Origin: JANXPZ01 sp033853925
GTDB taxonomy: Bacteria; Eisenbacteria; RBG-16-71-46
Assembly: GCA_033853925.1 (NCBI GenBank)
Contig: JAWOLC010000152.1
Coordinates: forward strand, 1 to 8,856
Direction of reading: 5' to 3'
DNA length: 8,856 bases
Made by a program: the position numbers and the translations under genes. Position 1 is the stretch's first letter, and each line of letters starts with the position of its first letter. A model generated the notes under the pieces. It worked only from the letters and a program-made list of their open reading frames with translations, did no database searches and was not told the DNA's origin. Below are positions 1 through 7,350 of this stretch, piece by piece.

Positions 1-2
1 AC

Positions 3-1733
3 GCGCTGGCCGCGCTCGCGCTGGCGCGCGCGGCGCTCGCCTTCGTGCCCGACATGCTCGGCTGGGGGCTGAACCTGCAGCGCTTCCTCGCGCCCGCGTG
101 GGCCTGGGTGCCGTGGGCGCTGGCCGCGCTCGCCATCGTGCCGGCCGTGGCCCGCCGCGCCGAGCCGGTGCTGGCACGGGCCGGCGAGGCCATCGCGCGC
201 GGCTCGCTGGCGGCGGGGGTGATCGCCTTCGCCGCCGGGGCGCTCCTCGCCGCGCTCCTGCCCGATCGCGTGCGCTTCGTGGGCGACTTCCTCCTGCGCC
301 AGGGCACGATCGAGGAGAAGGGCCTGCCGGCCGACCTGTTCCCGCAGGCGCTGCCCCTCGACGTGCTCCTGCACGTCGACCTGCCGGGCCGGCTCGTGGC
401 CTGGGGATTCGTGAGCGCCAACGGCGCGGGCCGGCTCACGGGGGCGATCGAGGCGGGCCTGCTGGCGCTGCTGGCGCTGGCCTTCGCCCGCGCTCTCGCG
501 CTCCGCGGCACGGCGGCGCTCGCCGCGGCGGCGGCCGTCTTCTTCGGCGGGTACCTCGGCCTCTACACCGGGTACAGCAAGGCCAACGGCGAGCTGATGC
601 TCGTGGCCGTGGCCGTCGCCGTCTTCGGCCTGCGGGCGGCGCGCGAGGGCCGCGGCCTGCTCGCCCTGGGCATGGTGCTGGCGATCGGCGCCTTCCTGCA
701 TCGCTCGGTCCTGGGCTTCGTGCCCGCCGTGGCCCTGGCGTTCGCGCTCGCCCGGCGGGCGCGGCCGGCGGCGCTGCGCGCGCCGGCGGCCTGGGCGGCG
801 GCCGCCCTGCCCGTGCTCGCCTTCGCCTTCACCCTGCCGCGCATCGTGACGACCCTCACCCACTTCGACCCCATGATGCACCTCGCCTCGGCCCCGGTGA
901 GACAGCATGGGGGGCTCGTCGCCTCGATGTTCGCCGGCGCCCGCGCCGTGGACCTGCCCAACGTCGTCGTGCTGCTCGCGCCGCTCGCGCCGGCGCTGCC
1001 GATCGTGGCGCTCGCCTGGGGGCGGCGGTTGCCGCTGGGACGCGAGGCCGCGCTGCTCGCCACGCTGGCCGTGCCGTTCCTCGGGCTGCTGCTCCTGGTG
1101 CATCCGGGGCAGGGCGCCTTTCGCGACTACGACACGCTCTCCGAGGGCGGCATCGTGATCGCCCTGCTCGCCGCCTGGCTCGCCGGCGAGACCTTGCGCC
1201 GCGCGCCCGCCTACGCGTGGCTGGGGCTCGCGGTGGCGCTGGCCGCCGCCGCGCCCAGCGTGCAGTGGCTGGCCCACCAGACCGACCTGGACCGCGGCCT
1301 CGCCCGCGTCACGGCCTTCATGACCGAGGCGCCGCCGCGCGACGGGTACGAGCGCGGCATCACCTGGGACTTCCTCGGCATCCGCAACTACCGCCTCGGC
1401 CGCCTGGATGCCGCGGCCCAGGCCCTGGCCCACGCCGCGGAGACTCAGCCCAGTCCGCGCGTGCTCCAGGAGTGGGCCCGCGTCGAGCTGGCGCGCGACA
1501 ACCTGGCGGGCGCGCGCGACGTCTTTCGCCGCGCGCTGGCGCGCGACTCCTCGGACATCGCGGTCTGGAAGGGGCTCACCACGACGCTCGTCCGGCTCGG
1601 CGAGCTGGACGAGGCGCGCGACGTGCTCCTCGCCTTCCTCCGCCGCGCGCCGAACAACGCGGAGGCCCGCCTCGGGCTCCAGCAGGTGGAGGAGCTGCGG
1701 CGGGCCAGGTCGTCCGCGGCCGCGCCGCGCTGA
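3..1733 (+). CDS. Polytopic membrane protein with C-terminal TPR repeats, GT-C glycosyltransferase-like (5' partial)
   Basis: The reading frame is open from the left edge and hydrophobic before the first possible start (GTG at 45), so the true start most likely lies outside the window; 576 codons are visible. The first three quarters hold many Ala/Leu/Val-rich membrane segments (for example about nt 105-160, 200-260, 430-570, 595-770, 780-840, 950-1110, 1150-1280). An early GDFLLR loop (about nt 282-300) and a later GYSKANGELML segment (about nt 570-602) resemble the layout of polyprenol-phosphate-dependent GT-C (GT39-like) proteins. After the last helix, nt 1366-1690 encode about three TPR units with the pattern LGxLDEARDVL...A.NN. 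Such proteins usually sit in the inner membrane and act in glycan or lipoprotein glycosylation, but no catalytic residue can be assigned here. The family is inferred; membrane topology and TPRs are seen. It could instead be a plain membrane-TPR protein without enzyme activity. Confidence 0.8.
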   Translation, partial: ALAALALARAALAFVPDMLGWGLNLQRFLAPAWAWVPWALAALAIVPAVARRAEPVLARAGEAIARGSLAAGVIAFAAGALLAALLPDRVRFVGDFLLRQGTIEEKGLPADLFPQALPLDVLLHVDLPGRLVAWGFVSANGAGRLTGAIEAGLLALLALAFARALALRGTAALAAAAAVFFGGYLGLYTGYSKANGELMLVAVAVAVFGLRAAREGRGLLALGMVLAIGAFLHRSVLGFVPAVALAFALARRARPAALRAPAAWAAAALPVLAFAFTLPRIVTTLTHFDPMMHLASAPVRQHGGLVASMFAGARAVDLPNVVVLLAPLAPALPIVALAWGRRLPLGREAALLATLAVPFLGLLLLVHPGQGAFRDYDTLSEGGIVIALLAAWLAGETLRRAPAYAWLGLAVALAAAAPSVQWLAHQTDLDRGLARVTAFMTEAPPRDGYERGITWDFLGIRNYRLGRLDAAAQALAHAAETQPSPRVLQEWARVELARDNLAGARDVFRRALARDSSDIAVWKGLTTTLVRLGELDEARDVLLAFLRRAPNNAEARLGLQQVEELRRARSSAAAPR

Positions 1734-1742
1734 GCCCGGCAG

Positions 1743-1777
1743 GGCGCCGGCGGGTGCACGCGGCTCAGGCGCCGGCG
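1743..1777. repeat. Palindromic direct repeat at the convergent gene ends, possible bidirectional terminator
   Basis: The 10-mer GGCGCCGGCG occurs at 1743-1752 and again at 1768-1777. Its core CGCCGGCG is self-complementary, so the two copies can also pair as an 8-bp stem with a 17-nt loop. The element covers the 31-nt gap between two converging genes and the stop codon of the leftward one. There is no T-tract on either side, so intrinsic termination is only a possibility. In DNA of this composition such a match can also arise by chance. Confidence 0.25.
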
Positions 1778-2568
1778 AGACCCAGGCTCTCGCGCAGTCG
1801 CCGCGCCCAGGCGCTGGTCGCGTCCCGGGCGAGATACTCGCGGGCCGCGCGCTCGCCCTCCGCCCGGCGCCCCACCCGGACGAGGAGCAGGGCGCGGTCG
1901 TAGAGCGCCGGCAGGATCGCGGGGTCGCGCGGGTTGACGGCGGCCCACTGCGCGATCGCCTCCAGCTCGAGGCCGCGCGCGCGCAGCGGATCACGCTCGG
2001 CCAGGGCTTCGAGCGCGAGCGTGACGCCCAGGCCCAGGCGGGCCTCGGGCACGTCGGCTCCGCGCTCGGTCACCGCCCGGTAGCGACGCTCGGCCCGCGT
2101 CACGAGGCGCAGCCAGGCCGCCAGCCGCTCGGGAGGCACGGGGGTGCGCGCGTCCGGCGGGCTCGCCGCCGCCCGCGCCAGATCCAGATGGGCGAGCGCC
2201 ACCGCGAGACGCGGGTCGCCGCGCCTCCGGGCGCGCGCTCGCTCGAGGTCCCGCGCGGCTCGCTCGGCGAGCGCGTCCTGCTCGGGGCCGAAGCGCGCTC
2301 CGGCGGGCGCCTCGCCGGTGAGCGCGGAGGCGAAGCGCAGGGCTCCGACCCGGACAGGCAGGCGGTCGTGGAGGAGAGCGCGCCCCGCGGCGACGTCCGG
2401 ATCGTCGGGCAGCCCCGAGAGCACCCTGGCGGGCACGAGCAGGGAGAGGGCCGCCAGCGCCGCGAGCCCCACGATCAGCGCGAGGAATCCCGCCAGCGCC
2501 AGCACGCGCCACTGCAGACGGCGCTCGATCTCGGCGACGGGGGCGGCGGTGGGCGGAGGCTGGCTCAT
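1765..2568 (-). CDS. Single-pass membrane protein with TPR-like helical domain, unknown function
   Basis: The protein has 267 residues from ATG (2568-2566) to TGA (1767-1765). A short polar N-terminus (1-20, MSQPPPTAAPVAEIERRLQW) is followed by one strong membrane helix at about 22-45, then a charged Ala/Arg/Leu-rich helical domain. The C-terminal half looks like degenerate TPRs: PEARLGLGVTLALEAL (174-189), AIAQWAAVNPRDPAILPALY (204-223) and RVGRRAEGERAAREYLARD (231-249). I recognise no family. Probable orientation is cytoplasmic N-terminus with the TPR-like domain outside the membrane, which suggests a protein-interaction role. The start was chosen because the residues upstream of this Met in the frame are low-complexity Arg/Ser-rich and overlap the divergent nuclease gene and its promoter. 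The Shine-Dalgarno is weak (AGGA, 12 nt upstream). The gene converges with the membrane-TPR gene on the left and diverges from the nuclease-ATPase operon. Confidence 0.72.
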   Translation of the reverse strand: MSQPPPTAAPVAEIERRLQWRVLALAGFLALIVGLAALAALSLLVPARVLSGLPDDPDVAAGRALLHDRLPVRVGALRFASALTGEAPAGARFGPEQDALAERAARDLERARARRRGDPRLAVALAHLDLARAAASPPDARTPVPPERLAAWLRLVTRAERRYRAVTERGADVPEARLGLGVTLALEALAERDPLRARGLELEAIAQWAAVNPRDPAILPALYDRALLLVRVGRRAEGERAAREYLARDATSAWARRLRESLGLAGA

Positions 2569-2590
2569 GGCGGTGCGGGATCCTAGCGTG

Positions 2591-2620
2591 CGAGCCGAGG
2601 AAGGCGCCAGCCCCGGCTCG
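2591..2620. repeat. Inverted repeat CGAGCCG / CGGCTCG in divergent intergenic region
   Basis: CGAGCCG (2591-2597) and CGGCTCG (2614-2620) form a perfect 7-bp inverted repeat with a 16-nt gap. It lies between the divergent starts at 2568 and 2747 and upstream of the candidate promoter at 2647. It could be an operator. The same half-sites, including the 10-mer CCCCGGCTCG, recur in front of the sigma factor gene (8056-8076). No regulator is known; chance is possible in this base composition. Confidence 0.25.
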
Positions 2621-2646
2621 GGACGCTCGCGCCCGCATCCAAGTCG

Positions 2647-2675
2647 TTGCCGGCCTGCGGGCTTCCTGCTAACTT
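2647..2675 (+). promoter_or_regulatory. Candidate sigma-70 promoter (extended -10) for the nuclease-ATPase operon
   Basis: TTGCCG (2647-2652) as a -35 element is followed by exactly 17 nt and TAACTT (2670-2675) as -10, preceded by TGC (2667-2669), an extended -10 motif. Transcription would start near 2682, giving a leader of about 65 nt before the ATG at 2747. The segment 2658-2676 matches the one in front of the sigma factor gene (8033-8051) at 16 of 19 positions. This supports a real promoter core in an otherwise GC-rich intergenic region. Confidence 0.5.
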
Positions 2676-2746
2676 GCAGCGAGTCCGGCGTGGGGCGTTG
2701 CTCCCTCGGAGGCGACATCGGCACGCCGCGCGAAGGAGTCCGACGC

Positions 2747-3967
2747 ATGGCCGTCGTCCGCTTCCTCCAGGTCTCCGACTTGCACCTCGGGCGGCCCTTC
2801 GGCTGGCTGCCCCCCGAGCGCCGCAGCGATCGGCGCCACGACCAGCGCCGGGCGCTCGAGCTCTGCGTGCGGCAGGCGATCGAGCGCGGCGCGCACGCGA
2901 TCCTCCTGCCCGGCGACCTCTTCGACCTCGAGTACGTGGACGCGGACACGCTGGCCTTCGCCGTGCACGCCTTCGCGGTCACGGGCTGCCCGCCGGTCTT
3001 CATCGCGCCGGGCAATCACGATCCGTTCTCGGTTTCGAGCCCCAATTGGAACCCCGCCCTGCTCAAGGCGCGGGGCGCCGCCTGGCCGCCGCACGTGCAC
3101 GTCTTCGATTCGCCCGAGTGGCGCGCCGTGCCGCTGCCCGGCGTCCAGGGCGCGCGCGTCTGGGGCCGCTGCTCGATCCAGGGCGTGGAGTCGGCCGCGC
3201 GCCCGCTCGCCCCCGAGGCGCTCGCCGGCGTGGCCGCGCGCCGCGGCGAGGGCGTGAACGTCGCGCTCTTCCACGGCTCGCGGGAAGGCTTCCTCCCGCC
3301 GGGGCAGGATCCGATCGCGCCCTTCTCGGACGCCGAGGCACTGGCCTCGCCCTTCGATTACGTGGCGGTGGGCCACGTGCACCTGCCCTACAGCCTCGAG
3401 GCGGGCGGGGGCGTGCGCGTGGCCAACTCGGGCGCGGCCATCTCGCTGGACGTGAGCGAGCCGGGCCGGCACGGCGCCTACGAAGTGCGCCTCCTGGCGA
3501 ACGGCGGCCCCGCCCGAGCCGAGGTCGAGTTCGTCGAGCTGGACCGGCGCCGGGTCTACGACGTGACGGTGGACGTGACCGGCGCGACCTCGGCCGAGAT
3601 GGTGGACCGGCGGGTGCTGCGCGCCCTCGATCAGGCGGGGGCCGGCGACGCCGACCTGGCGATCGCCCGCCTCTCCGGCCGGCTGGCGCGCGGCGTGCGC
3701 TACGCCGGCCCGGGGCCGGAGCTGCGGCCGCGCATCTTCTACGTGCGCCTGGACGCGCGCGCCCTGCGTCCGGACCACGACCTCGCCGCCCTGCGCGCCT
3801 GCGAGCCCGTCACCACGGAGGAGCGCTTCGCTCGCGCCCTGCTCGACCAGCTCGCGGCCGAGCGCGATCCTGCGCGCCGCGCCGACCTGGAGAGCGCCCT
3901 CTACTACGGGCTGGACGCGTTCCGCCTGCACGAGGTCGTGCCCGCGTACGAGGAGCTGGGCGAATGA
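2747..3967 (+). CDS. DNA repair exonuclease, Mre11/SbcD/YhaO-type metallophosphoesterase
   Basis: The protein has 406 residues. The ATG at 2747 follows AAGGAG (2733-2738) with 8-nt spacing, and the N-terminus MAVVRFLQVSDLHLG is the usual family start. It is the nuclease subunit expected to cut DNA ends in a Mn2+-dependent way as partner of an SMC-like ATPase, at the cytoplasmic nucleoid. All five phosphoesterase motifs are present in order: DLH (D11, H13), GDLFD (D57), GNHD (89-92, N90 and H91), the FHGS histidine H176, and GHVH (209-212, H210 and H212), so catalysis should be intact. A small beta-rich domain follows (NSGAAISLD at about 227-235, then 244-340). The C-terminus carries ALYYGLDAFRLHEV (384-397), as in YhaO-like proteins, where it probably docks to the ATPase. 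Its stop overlaps the ATPase start (ATGA). The length fits YhaO/SbcD (about 400 residues). The choice between YhaO and SbcD as name is inference. Confidence 0.94.
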   Translation: MAVVRFLQVSDLHLGRPFGWLPPERRSDRRHDQRRALELCVRQAIERGAHAILLPGDLFDLEYVDADTLAFAVHAFAVTGCPPVFIAPGNHDPFSVSSPNWNPALLKARGAAWPPHVHVFDSPEWRAVPLPGVQGARVWGRCSIQGVESAARPLAPEALAGVAARRGEGVNVALFHGSREGFLPPGQDPIAPFSDAEALASPFDYVAVGHVHLPYSLEAGGGVRVANSGAAISLDVSEPGRHGAYEVRLLANGGPARAEVEFVELDRRRVYDVTVDVTGATSAEMVDRRVLRALDQAGAGDADLAIARLSGRLARGVRYAGPGPELRPRIFYVRLDARALRPDHDLAALRACEPVTTEERFARALLDQLAAERDPARRADLESALYYGLDAFRLHEVVPAYEELGE

Positions 3968-6858
3968 AGCTCCTCCGGGTGAAGGCCGACGGCTTCGGGC
4001 CCCTGCGCGGCGAGTACCGCTTCGACCCGGCGCGGCTCACCCTGCTCGTGGACCGCAACGAGACGGGCAAGTCGAGCCTGCTGGCGGCGGTCGGCGCGGC
4101 GCTCTACGGCCTGGAGGACGACCGCCGCAGCCACAAGGTGCTCACGCCCATCGACCACTGGCGGCCGTGGGACGGCGGCTCCTACCGCGTCGAGCTGGAC
4201 CTCGAGTGCGAGGGCGAGGCCTACACGGTGAAGCGCGACTTCGCGCGGGGCACGGTCGAGGTGTGGAACGACCGCGGCCTCGAGGTCACGGCGGCGTTCC
4301 GCGAGGGCAAGGACGAGTTCCCGGTGGGCAAGAGGCTGCTGGGCCTGGAGGCCGAGGAGTTCGAGAAGTGCGCCCTGGTCCGCCAGGGCGAGCTGGATCA
4401 GGTCGTGCCCGCCGACGAGCGGACGCGCCGCAACGGCACGCTGCAGGCACGGCTCGAGGGCGCCGCCGACACGCGCGGCGGCGACACGAGCGCGGCCGAG
4501 GCGCTGCAGGTCCTGCAAGGGGCGCTGCGCAGGTACACGGCCCTCGAGCTGGACTTCACGGGCACGGTGGAGAACGCCATCTCGCGCCTGGAGTTGAAGC
4601 GCGAGACGCTGGCCGCCGACCTGGCGGCCCTCGCCCACGATCGCGCGCAGGCGGCCGGGCCGCTCGAGGACCTGGCGCGCCTGGGCGCCGAGGAGCAGGC
4701 CGCGCGCGAGACGGTCGCCCGTCTCGAGGCCGAGCGCCGCGCCACCGTGGGCGCCGATCTGGAGCGGCGCCGGCGCGAGCACGAGGAGCGCCGCGGGGCC
4801 CTGGCGCGGCTCCAGGAGGAGGCCGCCTCCCTCGCGGCCTACGCGCATCTGCCCGAGAACGCCGAGGCCGAGCTGCGCGAGACCGTCGTCGGGCTGGAGG
4901 CGGCGCAGAAGAACCTGGCCGCGCACGAGTCGCGGCGCCAGGAGGAGCAGGCGCGGCGGCGTGGGGAGCTGGAAGGCACCCTGGCCACCCTGAAGGCCTT
5001 CGAGGCCGGCGAGGTCGAGGACGCCGACCGGCTGGTGGCCCTGGCGGCCGAGCTGCGCCGCCTGGCCGACGACGAGACGGGCCTGCGCGGGCAGCTCGCC
5101 GGCCTGCGCGACGGGCTGAGCGACAAGGGGTACGAGCCGACGCGCGTCGAGAGCATGACCGGACGCTTCACGGGCCTGGGCGAGGAGGCGCAGCAGCTCC
5201 TGGCCGGGCAGGCGGCGCTGGCGCTCGCCTTCCAGACGGAGGTGGCCTCGCTCGAGCAGGCGAGGACCGAGAACACGGAGACCCTCCGCCAGATCGACGC
5301 CGCGCGCGCCCGGCTCAACCTGCCCGGCTGGTTCCTCGCCGCGCTCGGCGTGGGCTCGGCCGTCGCGGGCGGCGTGGTGCTGGCGATCCGCGGCGAATGG
5401 GGCATCGGCATGAGCCTCCTCGCGGGTGGCGGGGGCGTCGTCCTGCTCGGCTTCCTGCTGATGGCGGCGGCGGCCGGCGCGCGGCGCGGCGACCGCGAGG
5501 AGGCGCTGCGCCACCTCACGGAGGCGCAGCGGCGGCTCAACCAGATCAAGGGCGAGCGGGCCGAGAGCGAGGTCCGGCTCGAGGAGCTGGCACGCTCGCT
5601 GGGTTGCCGCGACGCGATCGAGCTGATGCGCGACTGGAACGAGTACCAGCGACTGCAGGAGCAGACGAGCCCCGTGCAGCGGGCGCAGGAGCGCCTGGAC
5701 GGGCTCGAGTCCCGCCGCCGCGCGGTGCTCGCGGAGGTGCGCGAGCGCCTGGCGCGCGCCGGCGGCGGCTCCGCCGACCCGGCCCATCTCGAGAGCGTGG
5801 CCGCCGGCATCCGCCACATGCTGGCCGTGCGCCAGCAGCTCGCCGAGCTGGAGAAGAGCTGGTCATGGGTGGACGAGGAGAAGCGCGTGCTCGAAGCGAC
5901 GGCCGCCGGCCTGCACGAGCGGGCGGTGCGGATCGTGCAGCTCGCGGGGCTCGCCTACGATCCGGGGCTCTCCTGGCGCGAGCAGGTGAAGGAAGTCGCC
6001 GATCGGGGGCGGCTGCGGGCGCGGCTGCAGCTCCTCGCGGCGGAGCTGATCCCCCAGGCCGAGGGCCGCCTGGCGCCCGCTGCGGAGGTGGCGGACCTCG
6101 AAGCCCAGCTCGCCGCGCTGCGCGCCGAGGCCGGCGGCGAGAGCGAGGCGGCGCCGGGTGCGCCGCGGCCGCTGATCGATCTCGACCGCGAGGTGAAGCG
6201 GCAGCGCGAGGCCATCGAGCTGGTGCAGCGCCGGCGCGGCGACCTGCGCCAGCAGGTGGACGAGGTCGTGCGGCGGGCGGCGCAGAAGGAGCCCGAGCTG
6301 CTGGCCGAGCAGGCGCGCATCGAGCAGGCGCTCGAGCGGGCGCGGCGCTTCAAGCGCGCCGTCGAGCTGGCGGCGACCACGATCCAGGCGGTGGCGCTCG
6401 AGACGCACCGCCGCTGGGCGGACTTCCTCAGCCGGCGGGTGAGCGAGCTGCTTGCGGCCATGGGCGCGCAGGTCGAGCAGGTGCGGTTCGGCGAGGACCT
6501 CGACTTCTCGGTGCGGCTGCGCGACGGGCAGCAGCTCGCCCGCGGCAAGGCCATGCTCCAGCTCTCGGTGGGAGCCCGGGACCAGCTCCACCTGGCGGCG
6601 CGCCTGGCGATCAGCGAGTTCCTCTCGAAGCCCGGGAACCCGCTGCCCCTGCTCTTCGACGACGTCTTCGCCAACAGCGACGACGAGCGGGCCCGGGCGG
6701 GCATGCGCCTGCTGATCGAGTCGCTGGCCCGGGAGCATCAGGTCGTCGTCATGACCTGCCACCGGCACCGCCACGAGCACCTGGCGAGCCTCGATCCCGA
6801 GGTGTGGAGCGGAGCCGTGCAGTGGCTGGAGATCGGCGCGAGGGTGAAGGCGGGGTAG
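3964..6858 (+). CDS. Rad50/SbcC-like ATPase of the YhaN (AAA_27) type with central membrane hairpin
   Basis: The protein has 964 residues, from an ATG in a 4-nt overlap with the nuclease gene and preceded by AGGAG (3951-3955), to TAG. It is an SMC/ABC-type ATPase that should drive the nuclease subunit. The N-terminal lobe has a P-loop-like DRNETGKSS (from residue 30) and a Q-loop in VRQGEL (Q141). The C-terminal lobe has the ABC signature LSVGARDQ (867-874), Walker B PLLFDD (895-900), a D-loop around NSDDER (904-909), and an H-loop MTCH (H933). Between the lobes run Glu/Arg/Ala-rich coiled coils (about 205-445 and 510-830). At the centre, residues about 455-475 and 480-505 are two hydrophobic helices joined by a short polar RGEW turn; no CxxC zinc hook is present. 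As I recall, B. subtilis YhaN has about the same length. Oddities: the first Walker A glycine is Asp30, and the usual catalytic Glu after Walker B is Asp900. SbcC is less likely because of the missing hook. Confidence 0.94.
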   Translation: MKLLRVKADGFGPLRGEYRFDPARLTLLVDRNETGKSSLLAAVGAALYGLEDDRRSHKVLTPIDHWRPWDGGSYRVELDLECEGEAYTVKRDFARGTVEVWNDRGLEVTAAFREGKDEFPVGKRLLGLEAEEFEKCALVRQGELDQVVPADERTRRNGTLQARLEGAADTRGGDTSAAEALQVLQGALRRYTALELDFTGTVENAISRLELKRETLAADLAALAHDRAQAAGPLEDLARLGAEEQAARETVARLEAERRATVGADLERRRREHEERRGALARLQEEAASLAAYAHLPENAEAELRETVVGLEAAQKNLAAHESRRQEEQARRRGELEGTLATLKAFEAGEVEDADRLVALAAELRRLADDETGLRGQLAGLRDGLSDKGYEPTRVESMTGRFTGLGEEAQQLLAGQAALALAFQTEVASLEQARTENTETLRQIDAARARLNLPGWFLAALGVGSAVAGGVVLAIRGEWGIGMSLLAGGGGVVLLGFLLMAAAAGARRGDREEALRHLTEAQRRLNQIKGERAESEVRLEELARSLGCRDAIELMRDWNEYQRLQEQTSPVQRAQERLDGLESRRRAVLAEVRERLARAGGGSADPAHLESVAAGIRHMLAVRQQLAELEKSWSWVDEEKRVLEATAAGLHERAVRIVQLAGLAYDPGLSWREQVKEVADRGRLRARLQLLAAELIPQAEGRLAPAAEVADLEAQLAALRAEAGGESEAAPGAPRPLIDLDREVKRQREAIELVQRRRGDLRQQVDEVVRRAAQKEPELLAEQARIEQALERARRFKRAVELAATTIQAVALETHRRWADFLSRRVSELLAAMGAQVEQVRFGEDLDFSVRLRDGQQLARGKAMLQLSVGARDQLHLAARLAISEFLSKPGNPLPLLFDDVFANSDDERARAGMRLLIESLAREHQVVVMTCHRHRHEHLASLDPEVWSGAVQWLEIGARVKAG
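5326..5478 (+). other. Transmembrane hairpin at the apex of the ATPase coiled coil
   Basis: These bases encode residues about 455-505 of the 964-residue ATPase. They form GWFLAALGVGSAVAGGVVLAI, a polar RGEW turn, and a second Gly/Leu/Val-rich helix ending before the basic run RRGDRE. The protein midpoint (residue 482) lies in this segment, where Rad50/SbcC proteins carry the CxxC zinc hook. The two helices would tether the folded-back coiled coil to the membrane with both ATPase lobes in the cytoplasm. Confidence 0.8.
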
Positions 6859-6892
6859 GACCGCTCCGCCCGTCCGCTGCGCGACTCGCCGT

Positions 6893-6919
6893 CTCGGCGC
6901 TCAGCCGCGAGGCGCCGAG
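6893..6919. terminator. Possible hairpin at convergent gene ends
   Basis: CTCGGCGC (6893-6900) and GCGCCGAG (6912-6919) form a perfect 8-bp stem with an 11-nt loop, 35 nt after the stop of the ATPase gene and across the stop codon of the leftward membrane protein gene. No T-run follows on either strand, so it is at best a weak or Rho-assisted terminator. The position between convergent genes is the main support. Confidence 0.25.
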
Positions 6920-7350
6920 GCCCGCTCGCTCCCCCGCGGCCAGACCACGAGCCCGCTGGCGATCAGGGCCAGGCCGATCGCGCCCGCGATCACGCCCCCG
7001 GCCCAGCTCTCCGGATCCCACGCGTCGAGGATGCCCACGACGAGGGCGAAGGCGGCGCCGCCCACGAGGGTGACGAAGCCGCCGACCAGCAGCCCCTGCG
7101 CCCGGTGCCGGGCGAAGTCGTCCAGGGAGAACAGGGGAGGCAGCCCCGCCGCCGCGCGGCTCGCGGCCGAGAGCCGGGCGGGGTCCACCCCGCGGGCGAC
7201 CAGCGCCATGCGCTCCTGGATCACCGCCTCCATCAGGCGATGGTGGCTCAGCGTCCTCACGACGCTGGCCAGGATCCCGCCGGCAATGGCCACCAGGGGG
7301 ACGGCGAACACCATCAGCGGACCGACGACGTCGTCACGAAGCCAGTGCAT
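6901..7350 (-). CDS. Small three-helix membrane protein, DUF6249-like (paralogue 2)
   Basis: The protein has 149 residues, from ATG (7350-7348) with the Shine-Dalgarno GAGGTGA (7364-7358, 7-nt spacing). Membrane helix 1 is at about 8-31. A cytoplasmic motif RTLSHHRLMEAVIQERMALVARGVDP follows (split here as 32-41 and 42-57), then a linker with SLDDFARHRAQ (75-85), and helices 2 and 3 at about 87-108 and 116-137. An ERMAL-ARG type motif after the first helix, with two later helices, is what I know from DUF6249 proteins, whose role is unknown. It shares 30 of 52 residues (9-60 against 12-63 here aligned from VGP to the L after GLDP/GVDP) with the neighbouring gene product, so the two arose by tandem duplication. 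It lies 131 nt downstream of that paralogue on the same strand and converges with the ATPase gene. The Pfam match itself is inferred from memory. Confidence 0.8.
   Translation of the reverse strand: MHWLRDDVVGPLMVFAVPLVAIAGGILASVVRTLSHHRLMEAVIQERMALVARGVDPARLSAASRAAAGLPPLFSLDDFARHRAQGLLVGGFVTLVGGAAFALVVGILDAWDPESWAGGVIAGAIGLALIASGLVVWPRGSERASAPRG

Noticed and set aside
45..47. GTG at 45 as the start of the first membrane protein
   Set aside because: The frame is open and hydrophobic through to the window edge and no convincing ribosome binding site precedes it; the gene is treated as 5' truncated.
98..1903. Rightward 601-codon frame overlapping the membrane-TPR gene
   Set aside because: Its translation is almost only Arg, Ala, Gly and Pro and it runs past the end of the genuine gene; typical out-of-frame reading of high-GC DNA.
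2580..2585. TAGGAT on the minus strand as a -10 element for the gene starting at 2568
   Set aside because: It would place transcription about 5 nt before the ATG and no -35 is found 17 nt upstream; too weak to list.
2144..2746. Longer N-terminus of the nuclease upstream of ATG 2747
   Set aside because: ATG 2747 has an ideal AAGGAG and yields the canonical family start; upstream residues are antisense to the membrane protein gene.
1765..3015. Longer N-terminus for the leftward single-pass membrane protein
   Set aside because: The extension would overlap the divergent nuclease gene and its promoter and consists of Arg/Ser/Pro-rich sequence without homology. The Met at 2568 directly precedes a sensible N-terminus and membrane helix.
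2669..3931. Leftward open frame of 420 codons antisense to the nuclease gene
   Set aside because: The sense frame contains all metallophosphoesterase motifs in order. The antisense product is a compositional shadow.
3904..5817. Leftward open frame of 637 codons antisense to the ATPase gene
   Set aside because: It is Arg/Leu/Gly/His-rich low-complexity translation mirroring the GC-rich ATPase codons, has no recognisable domain and no ribosome binding site; the sense strand carries clear ATPase motifs.
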